64,000 nucleotides of DNA from Solidesulfovibrio carbinoliphilus subsp. oakridgensis (GTDB lineage Bacteria; Desulfobacterota; Desulfovibrionia; Desulfovibrionales; Desulfovibrionaceae). Each line of letters begins with the position of its first letter. Position 1 is the first letter of the stretch. The DNA lies in NCBI RefSeq assembly GCF_000177215.2, contig NZ_CM001369.1:33865-97864 (forward strand), given 5' to 3'. The notes under the pieces are model-generated. The model did not search any database. It was not told where the DNA came from and saw nothing but the letters and a program-made list of their open reading frames with translations. Shown in pieces: positions 28,143-35,989 of this stretch. Position numbers and translations under genes: made by a program.

Positions 28143-28928
28143 GTGGGAATCATCATCACGATCGCCAACAACAAGGGCGGCGTCGGCAAAACGACCCTGA
28201 CATGCAACCTGGCCCACGCCCTGGCCCTCAAGGGGGGGCGGGCCCTGGTCATCGACACGGATTCGCAATGCAATGCGACCAGTCTTTTGACCGGCGGAAA
28301 CATATCATTTCAAAATTCATTATATGATATTCTGACATCCCGAGATTTGGCCCCCAAGAAAGCGATCATTGAATCATCAATCAAAAAAATAGACCTGTTG
28401 CCGAACAGTTCCGATACGGCAGTCCTGGAATACGACTTGTCCCAGAACCTGCCGGAAAACTATTCCATCCTCCGTTCCAGAGTTCGTGATTATGTAAAAG
28501 AAAAGTATCAATATGTTTTAATAGATACTCCTCCAAACCTTGGTTATTTTTCCCTTTCCTCCCTTTTCGCCGCTGATTTCTGTATCGTTCCCATTTCCGC
28601 CGGTTCCGCCTACAGCATCGAAGGCCTTTTGCGGGTTTTGGCGATCATCGAGAAAATCCAGGAAGACGGCAATCCGGATCTCCGTTTCCTGCGCCTTCTC
28701 GTCAATAACATCGACCGCAGAACGGCCATGGGACGGGTTATCGTTTCCGAGCTCGAAAAGAATTTCAAAGGCAAAATGTTTGAAACGCATATTCCGCGCA
28801 GCACGGTTTTCGAACAAGCCGAATATATCAAATCGACCGTGTTCGGGAATCATGCGACAACCTATGGCGCAAAAGCCTATCGTGAATTGGCGACCGAACT
28901 AAAGCGCATTCTCGGCAGCCCTGAGTAG
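28143..28928 (+). CDS. parA: ParA-family partition ATPase
   Basis: 261 residues, deviant Walker ATPase. NNKGGVGKTT (about 9-18) is the Walker A, VIDTDSQCNAT the A' region and VLIDTPPNLGYFS the Walker B. The protein lacks an N-terminal HTH, so it is of the short ParA/Soj type. GTG start with AGCAGGTG upstream. Codon use is much AT-richer (ATA, AAA, TTT) than the flanks, which points to transfer. It lies 23 bp before the repeat-rich gene, probably its partner in a partition system. Confidence 0.9.
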   Translation: MGIIITIANNKGGVGKTTLTCNLAHALALKGGRALVIDTDSQCNATSLLTGGNISFQNSLYDILTSRDLAPKKAIIESSIKKIDLLPNSSDTAVLEYDLSQNLPENYSILRSRVRDYVKEKYQYVLIDTPPNLGYFSLSSLFAADFCIVPISAGSAYSIEGLLRVLAIIEKIQEDGNPDLRFLRLLVNNIDRRTAMGRVIVSELEKNFKGKMFETHIPRSTVFEQAEYIKSTVFGNHATTYGAKAYRELATELKRILGSPE

Positions 28929-28951
28929 CCGACGATCCATCGGGGGACGCG

Positions 28952-30271
28952 ATGCCCGAGCCCAAGCCCAGGCGATCCATTTTCGACACGCTCAAAAAGT
29001 CGGCGGACGGCCGGCTCGGCCTGGCCGAAGCCGCGCGCATGGCGGATAAGATCAGCGTCTTCCCCCAAAAGAAGCCTGACCCCACGTCTGATTCGATGTC
29101 TGGGCCGACCTATGATCCGACGGATGCCCCGACTCTTGACCCGACAGGTGATCCGACCGTCGGGCCAAGCGACGGTCCGGCAAAAGAGCCGACCCATGAC
29201 CCGGCCATTGACCCGACCCGACACGCGGGTCACGTGTCGGATCATGAGCCGACACGTGACCCGACAGGTGTCGGGTCATCTGTCCCGACCGGGGTCCCGA
29301 CCCGTGATCCGACTCCTGACCCGACCATTGATCCCACCCTTGGCCCGACCGCAAAGAGTGATCCGACCCATGATCCGACCGGTGATCCGACCATGCGGCG
29401 ATTGGTCCGCAGCCTGCCAGAGAGCAAGCGCCGCTTCCTGCACTGGATCATCGACAACGAGCCGTCCGGCGACGATTACATCATCAGCCGGCGAACGGTG
29501 GCGAACACGCTCAAACTCACCGAGATCTCGGTCAAAAGATACTTCGCCGAGTTCGCGGGTCTGGGCTTTTTCCGCAAGGAAACGTATCGGCACGGCATCT
29601 GCCAGGGGGTCCGGTTGTTCCTGGTCCGATCCCGATGCCAGGCGTTCAAGCGCTGTGCCCCGACCTATGATCCGACAGGTGGTCCAACCACCGGGCATGA
29701 TCCGACCCTTGCCCCCTCGAAAGACCCGACCCCTGATCCGACCGCTTCTTATGAAGAGAGACAGAAAGAGAATCTATCTCTCTCTCTTTCCGCCGCCCGG
29801 ATCGCCGCGACCTGGCCGCACCTGTCCCGGTCCGGCTTCGGCCGGGAGCAGCTCGCCCAGATCGGGGCCGCCCTGGCCGAGCTCGGCAAGCCCGCGGACA
29901 AGATCGGGCAAAGCCTCGACCACGCCGAATGGGAGCTTTTGCGCGGGGCCATGCGCGACAAGGACGGCCGGCCCGTGGCCGATCCGTGCGCCTGGGTCTT
30001 CCGGTCCCTGGCCCGGACCGGCTATTACCGCCGCCCCAAAGGCTACGTGTCGCCCGAGGAGCAGGCCGCCAGGGATGCGGAGGAGGAGGCCCGGGCGGTC
30101 GTCGCCGCCCGGCAGGCGGCCGAGCAGGCCCGGTTTGCGGCCTGGCGGGACGGCCTGACCCCGGACGGGCTGGCCGCCGCCATGCGCGGCCACCCGGGCG
30201 GGCCGAAGGAGGCGTGGTTGAAGTCCGTGTGGAAAAGGCAGGAGAAAGGCTCCCCTTCCGTCGCCCGGTAG
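28952..30271 (+). CDS. Asp-Pro-Thr repeat protein with winged-helix-like domain (ParA partner candidate)
   Basis: 439 residues. A 45-residue start (IFDTLKKSADGRLGLAEAARM) is followed by about 100 residues of DPTx tetrapeptides. A helix-turn-helix/winged-helix-like domain comes next (about 148-230: LPESKRRFLHWII, SRRTVANTLKLTEISVKRYFAEF). A second shorter DPTx block (about 238-268) leads into a C-terminal helical domain (from about 285) with SLDHAEWELLRGAM and YYRRPKGYVSPEEQ. I recognise no named family. Position after parA suggests a ParB-like adaptor or replication protein. The repeat DNA matches sites upstream of parA, so the protein may bind repeats inside its own gene. This is inference. 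Confidence 0.8.
   Translation: MPEPKPRRSIFDTLKKSADGRLGLAEAARMADKISVFPQKKPDPTSDSMSGPTYDPTDAPTLDPTGDPTVGPSDGPAKEPTHDPAIDPTRHAGHVSDHEPTRDPTGVGSSVPTGVPTRDPTPDPTIDPTLGPTAKSDPTHDPTGDPTMRRLVRSLPESKRRFLHWIIDNEPSGDDYIISRRTVANTLKLTEISVKRYFAEFAGLGFFRKETYRHGICQGVRLFLVRSRCQAFKRCAPTYDPTGGPTTGHDPTLAPSKDPTPDPTASYEERQKENLSLSLSAARIAATWPHLSRSGFGREQLAQIGAALAELGKPADKIGQSLDHAEWELLRGAMRDKDGRPVADPCAWVFRSLARTGYYRRPKGYVSPEEQAARDAEEEARAVVAARQAAEQARFAAWRDGLTPDGLAAAMRGHPGGPKEAWLKSVWKRQEKGSPSVAR
29114..29395 (+). repeat. 12-bp repeat array inside the coding sequence, block 1
   Basis: GAYCCGAC or one-base variants recur on a 12-bp grid (29114, 29138, 29150 and onward), giving about two dozen degenerate units. Ten are exact in the forward sense. 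Two copies near 29236 and 29270 are inverted. Each unit encodes Asp-Pro-Thr-x when in the forward sense. Confidence 0.8.
29226..29278. repeat. Two nested dyads within the repeat array
   Basis: A perfect 15-bp inverted repeat (29226-29240 and 29249-29263, 8-bp spacer, arms CGGGTCACGTGTCGG and its complement) is followed by a perfect 10-bp one (TGACCCGACA 29257-29266, TGTCGGGTCA 29269-29278). At this place the DPTx protein repeat breaks down (HAGHVSDHE, GVGSSV). Confidence 0.8.
29668..29742 (+). repeat. 12-bp repeat array inside the coding sequence, block 2
   Basis: Four exact GAYCCGAC copies with degenerate units between them, again encoding DPTx, directly after the winged-helix-like domain. 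Confidence 0.7.
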
Positions 30272-30443
30272 CGTTCCGCCCGCCCCTGGATGGCCGCCCG
30301 GCCAGGAAGGCCTGGGTTTTTGGGCTTGCGCGGATTTTTCCCCCATGTTCTTCCTGGATACACGGCGGCTTTGGGCCGCCGGCGGCGGAAAAGGCCGGCC
30401 AGAGGATGGCGGGACCGGACAAACGAGGAGAAAGGAGCGGGAC

Positions 30444-30740
30444 ATGGTGCGAAAGACAATGGCTATCCTGGCGGTTTTGACCCTGGCCGCGGCGCTTGGC
30501 GGCTGCGCCGGGAAAAAGGGCTATGCCTCGGCGGACGAGGTGTTCGTCAAGTACGACACGGACAAAAACGGCGTCATCACCAAGGAAGAGTTCACGGCCA
30601 AGTGGCAGGACAAGCAGAAGGCCGAAACCGCCTGGAAAAAGATCGACGCGAAAAACAACGGCTTTGTGGACCGGGTGCTCAGCAACGACATTCCGCTGAG
30701 CGTCTGGAACGACGTGGAGAGCCAGGACACGCCCTACTAG
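30444..30740 (+). CDS. Small EF-hand lipoprotein
   Basis: 98 residues. A signal peptide (KTMAILAVLTLAAALGGC) ends in the lipobox LGGC, so it is a lipid-anchored envelope protein. An EF-hand loop DTDKNGVITKEEF lies at about residues 38-50; a second, degenerate one may be DAKNNGFVD. GGAGAAAGGAGC precedes the ATG chosen, which places the signal peptide at the N-terminus. It may bind calcium in the periplasm. Its role is unknown. Confidence 0.82.
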   Translation: MVRKTMAILAVLTLAAALGGCAGKKGYASADEVFVKYDTDKNGVITKEEFTAKWQDKQKAETAWKKIDAKNNGFVDRVLSNDIPLSVWNDVESQDTPY

Positions 30741-30857
30741 GCCGGGCACTTGAAAAGCGTCCGTATTTTTCGAGAGAATACCGGTTTTCCCGGTAGGCCC
30801 CAGGCAAAAGGGGCGGACACGGGCTTCGGGGACGCGAAACTTCCGGTGAAAGAAAAA

Positions 30858-30899
30858 GGCCCCGGCCGGCGCAGCGGGGGCGTTGCGCCGGCCGGGGCC
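30858..30899. terminator. Strong bidirectional hairpin between convergent genes
   Basis: A perfect 16-bp stem (GGCCCCGGCCGGCGCA and complement) with a 10-base loop, between the EF-hand lipoprotein and the leftward secreted-protein gene. AAAAA precedes it on the plus strand, giving a T run for leftward transcription. Confidence 0.75.
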
Positions 30900-30938
30900 G
30901 GATAGGCGGGATGCCGGGCGGACGCCGGCCGGGTCGCC

Positions 30939-31283
30939 CTACTTGGCGGGCAGGCTGGTGACGAAGAGGCTCAAGGACCCGTCCTCGTCGCGGTAGACGT
31001 TGCCGGTCAGGGTCACCTGCCTGCCCTTGAACCGCTTGTGAAACGCCTCTTCGGCCTCGAGGGTGATTTCTTCCGGCGTCAGGATGAGGTAGGTGGCGCC
31101 CTCGTCCGTGGACAGAAGCAGGCCGTCGGAATAGTCGTCTTCCACCACGCCCGTGATCGTCACCCCGGATTTGAGGGGTTTTAAATCCTCGTCGGGCGTG
31201 GCGGCCAGGCACGGGCCGGCCAGGAGGAACCAGACGGCCAGGACCGGTCCGAACGCCAGAAAAGCCATACGCATCGTCTTCAT
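30939..31283 (-). CDS. Secreted small protein, OB-fold-like
   Basis: 114 residues. A signal peptide (about 1-27, ending GPCLA) is followed by a beta-rich domain with TGVVEDDYSDGLLLSTDEGATYLIL and GRQVTLTGNVYRDEDG (in parts), the pattern of small periplasmic OB-fold proteins. No cysteine pair in the mature part. Function unknown. Confidence 0.75.
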   Translation of the reverse strand: MKTMRMAFLAFGPVLAVWFLLAGPCLAATPDEDLKPLKSGVTITGVVEDDYSDGLLLSTDEGATYLILTPEEITLEAEEAFHKRFKGRQVTLTGNVYRDEDGSLSLFVTSLPAK

Positions 31284-31458
31284 GCCGCCTCCGCGCGACG
31301 GGTCTTGGGCGAAACGTTCCGCCAGGCGCGCTCCGGCGGAACCGACATGCCTTTATACCGGAACGCGGCGGGCGGCAATCGCCGGAGAACCGGCTGTCCG
31401 GCTTGCCAAAAATGATTTCCCGGGCGTAAAACGCCCCCTGCTCCACAGAGGTGATCCC

Positions 31459-33021
31459 ATGACCCTGGAGACCCCAGACAGGCCGGACAGGCCCGCCAGG
31501 CCGGCGCCGTCGGACCGGCCTGTCCCGCCCGGCCTTTTTGCGCTGATCGAGCGAAACGCCAACGCCAACCCTTCGGGCCTGGCCATCCGCTGCGGCCGGG
31601 AGGCCGTGACCCACGCCGGCCTGGCCGAGGCCGTGGCCCGGGCGGCCGGCGGCCTGGCCGGGCTGGGCCTTTCCAAGGGGGAGCGGCTGGCGGTTTTTTC
31701 CCGCAAGACCCCGGCCGCCATGCTGGCCTTTCTGGCCGCCGCCGCCGCGGGCGGCGTTTTTTTTCCCCTGGACCCCAACCAGCCGCCGGACATCACCCGG
31801 GGCATCCTGTCCCGGCTGACCCCGGCCGTGGTCTGCGCGGCGGCCGAGTTCCTGCCGGTGCTGGACGCCCTCTATCCGTCGGGTCCGCCCTTTGCGGTGG
31901 TGGCCATGGACGGGCCCGGCCGTCCCGGCGCGGTCCGCCTGGACGACCTGGCCGCCGGCCCCTGGCCCGCCTCCCTGCCCGCCATCGGCCGGGACGACCC
32001 GGTCTATTTGAACTTCACCTCCGGCACCACCGGGGCGCCCAAGGGGGCCGTGACCACGCTCGGGAACCTGCTGGCCAACACCGAGGCGGCCAACGAGGCC
32101 TTTGGCCTGACCCCGGAGGACGTCCACCTGTGCATGATGCCGGTCTTCGTCCACCCCCACGAGACCCTGATGCGGCCGCTTGTCCTTGGCGGCACCATGG
32201 TCCTTTGCGACCGGGTGGCCGCCCGGACCGTGGCCGAGACCTGCCAGACCCAGGGCGTGACCGCGCTCATGGCCGTGGCCGCCATCTACGAGACCCTTTT
32301 TCGCCTGCCGGCCGGGGCGGACAATCCGCTTTCCCGGCTGCGGGTGGCCGAATCCGGCGGCATGCACGTGCCCTCGGTCCTGGCCGCCGGCTTTGCCGCC
32401 CGCTTCGGCGTCGGCCTCTCCCCGGTCTGGGGCAGCACCGAGACGACCGGCATCGCCCTGGCCAACCGGCCGGGCGACCCCTACGCCGCCTGCTGCCTGG
32501 GCCGGCCCGTGCCGGGCTACGGGATCGAGGTCCTTCGCGAGGACGGTTCCGCGGCCGGGGACGGCGAGCCGGGGGAGCTCACGGTCTCCGGGCCGGGCGT
32601 GTGCCCGGGCTATTTCGGCGAGGCGGGGGGGCCGGAATTCCGGCTCCACGGCGGCCGGTTTCGCACCGGCGACATCGTGCGCCGGGAGGCTGACGGCCGG
32701 TTCTATTTCGCCGGCCGCCAGAGCATGCTCCTCAAGGTCGGGGGCATGAAGGTCTTTCCCGTGGAAATCGAGGAGGCCCTTCGCGCCCATGCCGACGTGA
32801 TCGAGGCCATCGTCATCCCCATCGCCGACGACCTGCGCGGCGAGGCGGCCAAGGCCGTGGCCGTCTTGCGCCCGGGCGCGGCCGTGACCCCAGGCGACCT
32901 GCGCCGCTTCCTGTCAGGGCGGCTTCACCGCATGAAAATGCCGCGCGTCATCGAAATCCGAGACGCCCTGCCCCGAACCCCCGGAGGAAAAATCGCATGG
33001 CGCGCCCTCGTGTCGCCCTAG
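31459..33021 (+). CDS. AMP-dependent acyl-CoA synthetase/ligase
   Basis: 520 residues of the ANL adenylating superfamily. LNFTSGTTGAPKGAV is the P-loop-like A3 motif (about residue 190), GSTETTG is A5, GGRFRTGDIV is A7, and PRTPGGKIAW carries the A10 catalytic Lys. It activates a carboxylic acid as acyl-AMP and usually passes it to CoA or a carrier. The ATG follows GAGGTGATCCC. It overlaps the DUF362 gene by 25 bp; the substrate is unknown. The first 25 residues are Pro/Asp/Arg rich and probably disordered. Confidence 0.88.
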   Translation: MTLETPDRPDRPARPAPSDRPVPPGLFALIERNANANPSGLAIRCGREAVTHAGLAEAVARAAGGLAGLGLSKGERLAVFSRKTPAAMLAFLAAAAAGGVFFPLDPNQPPDITRGILSRLTPAVVCAAAEFLPVLDALYPSGPPFAVVAMDGPGRPGAVRLDDLAAGPWPASLPAIGRDDPVYLNFTSGTTGAPKGAVTTLGNLLANTEAANEAFGLTPEDVHLCMMPVFVHPHETLMRPLVLGGTMVLCDRVAARTVAETCQTQGVTALMAVAAIYETLFRLPAGADNPLSRLRVAESGGMHVPSVLAAGFAARFGVGLSPVWGSTETTGIALANRPGDPYAACCLGRPVPGYGIEVLREDGSAAGDGEPGELTVSGPGVCPGYFGEAGGPEFRLHGGRFRTGDIVRREADGRFYFAGRQSMLLKVGGMKVFPVEIEEALRAHADVIEAIVIPIADDLRGEAAKAVAVLRPGAAVTPGDLRRFLSGRLHRMKMPRVIEIRDALPRTPGGKIAWRALVSP

Positions 33022-34217
33022 GCCACGCCCCCATTCCCGAGTCCCCGGACGCCTGGACCGAAAAGAGCCTTGCCGCCGTCACCCGGCTGGCCGGGGAGGT
33101 GGTCGGCGCCTGCTGCGACCTGCCGGCCCTGGTCCGGGGGCAGGTCGTCCTGGTCAAGCCGAACCTGGTCCGGCCCAACCCCTGCAATCCCTGCGCCGTG
33201 GTCACGGACGAGCGGGTCATCCTGGCCATGGTCCGGCTTTTGCGCGACGCCGGCGCGGCCCGGGTCCTGGTCGGAGACAATCCGGGCTACGGCCTGTCCC
33301 TGGCCGAGGCCATGGCCGGCATGGAACCGTTTCTGGCCCGGCTGGCCCAAAGCGGCGGGGAGCTGGTCCACTTCGACGCCGGCGACGCCGTGGCCGTCGC
33401 AAACCCGGACGCCTTTCTCTACGACCCGGTCACCCTGCCCCGGGTCCTCCTCGAGGCCGACCGCTACGTCAACCTGCCCAAGATGAAGACCCACGTGCAC
33501 ACCCTGGTCACCCTCGGCATCAAGAACCAGTACGGCCTGGTGCTGGACGACGAGCGGATGTTTTGCCACCGAAACGACATCAACCCCAAGATCGTGGACA
33601 TCCTGCGGGTGGTGCGGCCGGACCTGACGCTCCTCGACGGCCTGTGGGCCGTCCAGGGCCAGGCCCCGCTCTCGGGCTCGGCCGTGCCGGACATGAACGT
33701 GCTTTTGGCCGGCACCGACGTCGCGGCCGTGGACACCGTGGCCGCCGACCTCATGGGCATCCGGGCCGAGGAGGTGGCCATGCTGCGCCTCGTGCGCCAG
33801 GAAGGGCTTGGGGAGACGGATCTGGCCGCCATCGAGGTGGTCGGGGCCGATCCGGCAGCCCTGCGCCGGCCCTTCGTCCGGCCGGTCATCAGTTCCATGG
33901 GGGCCTACGACGCGGTGCGGGTGGTGGAAGGCGGGGCCTGCTCGGGCTGTCTGTCGGCCCTGCGCCACGCCCTGGACAAGCTCGGGAGCGAGGGCCTCTT
34001 TGCCGGCCGCGATCCGGTCACCCTCTACGTCGGCCGGCCCATGGCCGAGCGGCGAAATCTCCGCAACGTGCGCGGCGACCTGTGGTGCTTCGGCTCCTGC
34101 GCCGCCCATCTCGTCTTCAACACCCACAAGCGGGAGGAAAACGCCGGCTTCGTGCCCGGCTGCCCGCCCCACATCCTGGACTTCTACAAGGCCTACAAGA
34201 AGCGGTACTGCGGCTAG
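32997..34217 (+). CDS. DUF362-domain protein
   Basis: 406 residues. VVLVKPNLVRPNPCNPCAVVTDERV and LVGDNPGYG near the start, then YVNLPKMKTHVHTLVTLGIKNQYGL (in parts), are the DUF362 signature. GGACSGCLSAL adds a CxxC pair and CFGSCAAH another. It is coupled to the AMP-ligase gene by a 25-bp overlap. DUF362 proteins often accompany iron-sulfur or radical SAM enzymes; the reaction is unknown. Confidence 0.87.
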   Translation: MARPRVALGHAPIPESPDAWTEKSLAAVTRLAGEVVGACCDLPALVRGQVVLVKPNLVRPNPCNPCAVVTDERVILAMVRLLRDAGAARVLVGDNPGYGLSLAEAMAGMEPFLARLAQSGGELVHFDAGDAVAVANPDAFLYDPVTLPRVLLEADRYVNLPKMKTHVHTLVTLGIKNQYGLVLDDERMFCHRNDINPKIVDILRVVRPDLTLLDGLWAVQGQAPLSGSAVPDMNVLLAGTDVAAVDTVAADLMGIRAEEVAMLRLVRQEGLGETDLAAIEVVGADPAALRRPFVRPVISSMGAYDAVRVVEGGACSGCLSALRHALDKLGSEGLFAGRDPVTLYVGRPMAERRNLRNVRGDLWCFGSCAAHLVFNTHKREENAGFVPGCPPHILDFYKAYKKRYCG

Positions 34218-34245
34218 GGCCGGCCGGCCTTTGAAAGACGCCTCC

Positions 34246-34281
34246 GGCGGCCAGAGGGGGGGACGCCCCCCTCTGGCCGCC
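34246..34281. terminator. Hairpin between the DUF362 gene and the convergent radical SAM gene
   Basis: A perfect 15-bp stem (GGCGGCCAGAGGGGG and complement) with a 6-base loop, 28 bp after the DUF362 stop. It can serve both convergent operons. Confidence 0.7.
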
Positions 34282-34371
34282 CCGAAAGGGGAGGGCGGCC
34301 GGTCCGGCGGCCGGCAGGAAGCGCCGGCGGTTTACGGTCTGTTCCCGGAAGACCTCGTTTCGGGCAGGATC

Positions 34372-35970
34372 CTACCGCTTGCGCCCGGCGGCCACCGGAT
34401 CGCGCCGCCACAGGCGGCCGAGCCAGCCGGTGATGCGCGAAACGTTCCCATGGCGCAAGGCGTCCGCCCCCTTGGCGGCCAGACGGCAGCCTTCTCCCAG
34501 CACATAGATGATTTTATAGACAGGCGATCGTTCGAGTCGTTTGCCTATGGCCATGGCCCGGGGTGTCTGGAGGAGGGCCAAAAGCCGTTTGGGGATGCGC
34601 CGGAAGGTGAGCAGATAGAGCAGAAAGCCTGCATACGTCCGGCGCGGGGGGATGAAAAACGGCCGGCGGTAGATGTCGGCCGCCTCGTCCGCCAGGCGGC
34701 CTTCGGCCCGGGCCTTGGCGTAAAGGGCGGTGTCCGGGAAAAAGAGGAGGCTCGCGATGGCCAGGCCAAAGGGCTTGGGCAGCCGAGCCAGGAGCCGGAC
34801 CGTGGCGAGCAGGTCTTCCTCGTCCTCCCACGGGGCGTCGATGATGACGTGGTAGTCCGGAGGCAGGAGCCGGCCCTGCCGGGCGTGCAGAAGCGTGGCC
34901 CCGGAGAGGACCTGCCCGTCGGATTCCGGCCGGCGGTAGAGGGCGCGCATCTTGGGGCTGCCGGTCTGGATGCCCATTTCCACGTAGCAGAGCCCGGCCT
35001 CGATCAGGGCGTCGAGCTTTTGGGCTTCGAGGGTGGCGGGCGAGGCCTGGCAAAAAAGGGGCAGCCCGATGTCCGCCTTGTAGGCCGCGGCAAAGGCCTC
35101 GATCCAGGCCAGGCTGCGGGAGAAAAACGTGTCGTCGAAAAGCTGCACGCCCTGGATGAAGGGGTACCGCCGGGTCACGTCCCGAAGCTCGGCCAGGACG
35201 TGGCCCACGCTCCGGTGGCGAAAGTAGGGGGTCGGGCCGGGCCGAAAGAGGGCCTTGACCGTCGGCACGTTGCAATAGGCGCAGTGGTGCGGGCAGCCCC
35301 GGTCGGTCATGGTCCGGTAGACGCGAAGGAGCCGGCCGTGGCGGTAGGGGACTTGCGGCAGGGCGCGGCGCAGCACGCCCGGCGAAAGCGGCACGATCCG
35401 GCCGGCCTCGGGCGCGTGGACGTACTGGTTGTCTCCGCTGAAATCGAAAAACGGCAGGCTGTCCAGGTCGGCCACCAGCGGGGCCAGGCCGTTGTCCACG
35501 ATCTCCTCCCCGTGTCGGCACCAGATGCCGGGCACGGCCTCGGCCCCCCGGCCCCGAACCAGGGCGTCGAGCAGGGCGGGCAGGGCCTCTTCCCCTTCGC
35601 CCCGGCAGACGAAATCCGCGTGGGAAAGCCCCTCCTCCGGGCGCAGGGTGGCGTGGATGCCGCCCCAGACCACGGGCAGGCCGAGCCGTTCCCGCACGGC
35701 CCGGGTGAGCTGGACGGCCCGGTCGAAGTAGCTGGTGAAAAAGGACACCCCGACCAGGTCGGAGCCTGCCGCCAGTTCGAGGGCCTGCCCCACGAGCCGG
35801 TCCGGGTAGCGGTAGGCAAACGAGCCGTCTTCGCGCAGCCGGCCGATGCTGCCCGGCAAAAGGACCAGCCGGACGTCGCAGCCGGCCGCCTTGAGGCTGG
35901 CTTGGAGGCTGCGGACGCCAAAGGCGGACAGGTCCGGCGGGGTGGGCGAAAAAAGGGTCAGCCGTTGCAT
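34372..35970 (-). CDS. B12-binding-domain radical SAM protein (paralogue of 48688-50190)
   Basis: 532 residues. Start QRLTLFSPTPPDLSAFGVRSL, cobalamin-binding-like domain with LPVVWGGIHATLRPEE and CRGEGEEALPALLDAL, then the cluster motif MTDRGCPHHCAYCNVP near residue 225. GVQLFDDTFFSRS and VEMGIQTGSPKMR follow. It shares its start, WGGIH and MTDRGCPH signatures and overall layout with the gene at 48688. Third gene of an operon after an FAD oxidoreductase and a SPASM radical SAM gene. Confidence 0.89.
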   Translation of the reverse strand: MQRLTLFSPTPPDLSAFGVRSLQASLKAAGCDVRLVLLPGSIGRLREDGSFAYRYPDRLVGQALELAAGSDLVGVSFFTSYFDRAVQLTRAVRERLGLPVVWGGIHATLRPEEGLSHADFVCRGEGEEALPALLDALVRGRGAEAVPGIWCRHGEEIVDNGLAPLVADLDSLPFFDFSGDNQYVHAPEAGRIVPLSPGVLRRALPQVPYRHGRLLRVYRTMTDRGCPHHCAYCNVPTVKALFRPGPTPYFRHRSVGHVLAELRDVTRRYPFIQGVQLFDDTFFSRSLAWIEAFAAAYKADIGLPLFCQASPATLEAQKLDALIEAGLCYVEMGIQTGSPKMRALYRRPESDGQVLSGATLLHARQGRLLPPDYHVIIDAPWEDEEDLLATVRLLARLPKPFGLAIASLLFFPDTALYAKARAEGRLADEAADIYRRPFFIPPRRTYAGFLLYLLTFRRIPKRLLALLQTPRAMAIGKRLERSPVYKIIYVLGEGCRLAAKGADALRHGNVSRITGWLGRLWRRDPVAAGRKR

Positions 35971-35989
35971 GGGCGGATCCGGGACGGCA

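Noticed and set aside
29052..29457. Gly-Ser-Val repeat peptides on the minus strand within the repeat gene
   Set aside because: Any frame through a 12-bp repeat gives a repetitive peptide; the plus-strand frame continues into folded domains and is preferred.
29114..29742. CRISPR array interpretation of the repeats
   Set aside because: Units are 12 bp with no unique spacers of constant length, and no cas gene is present.
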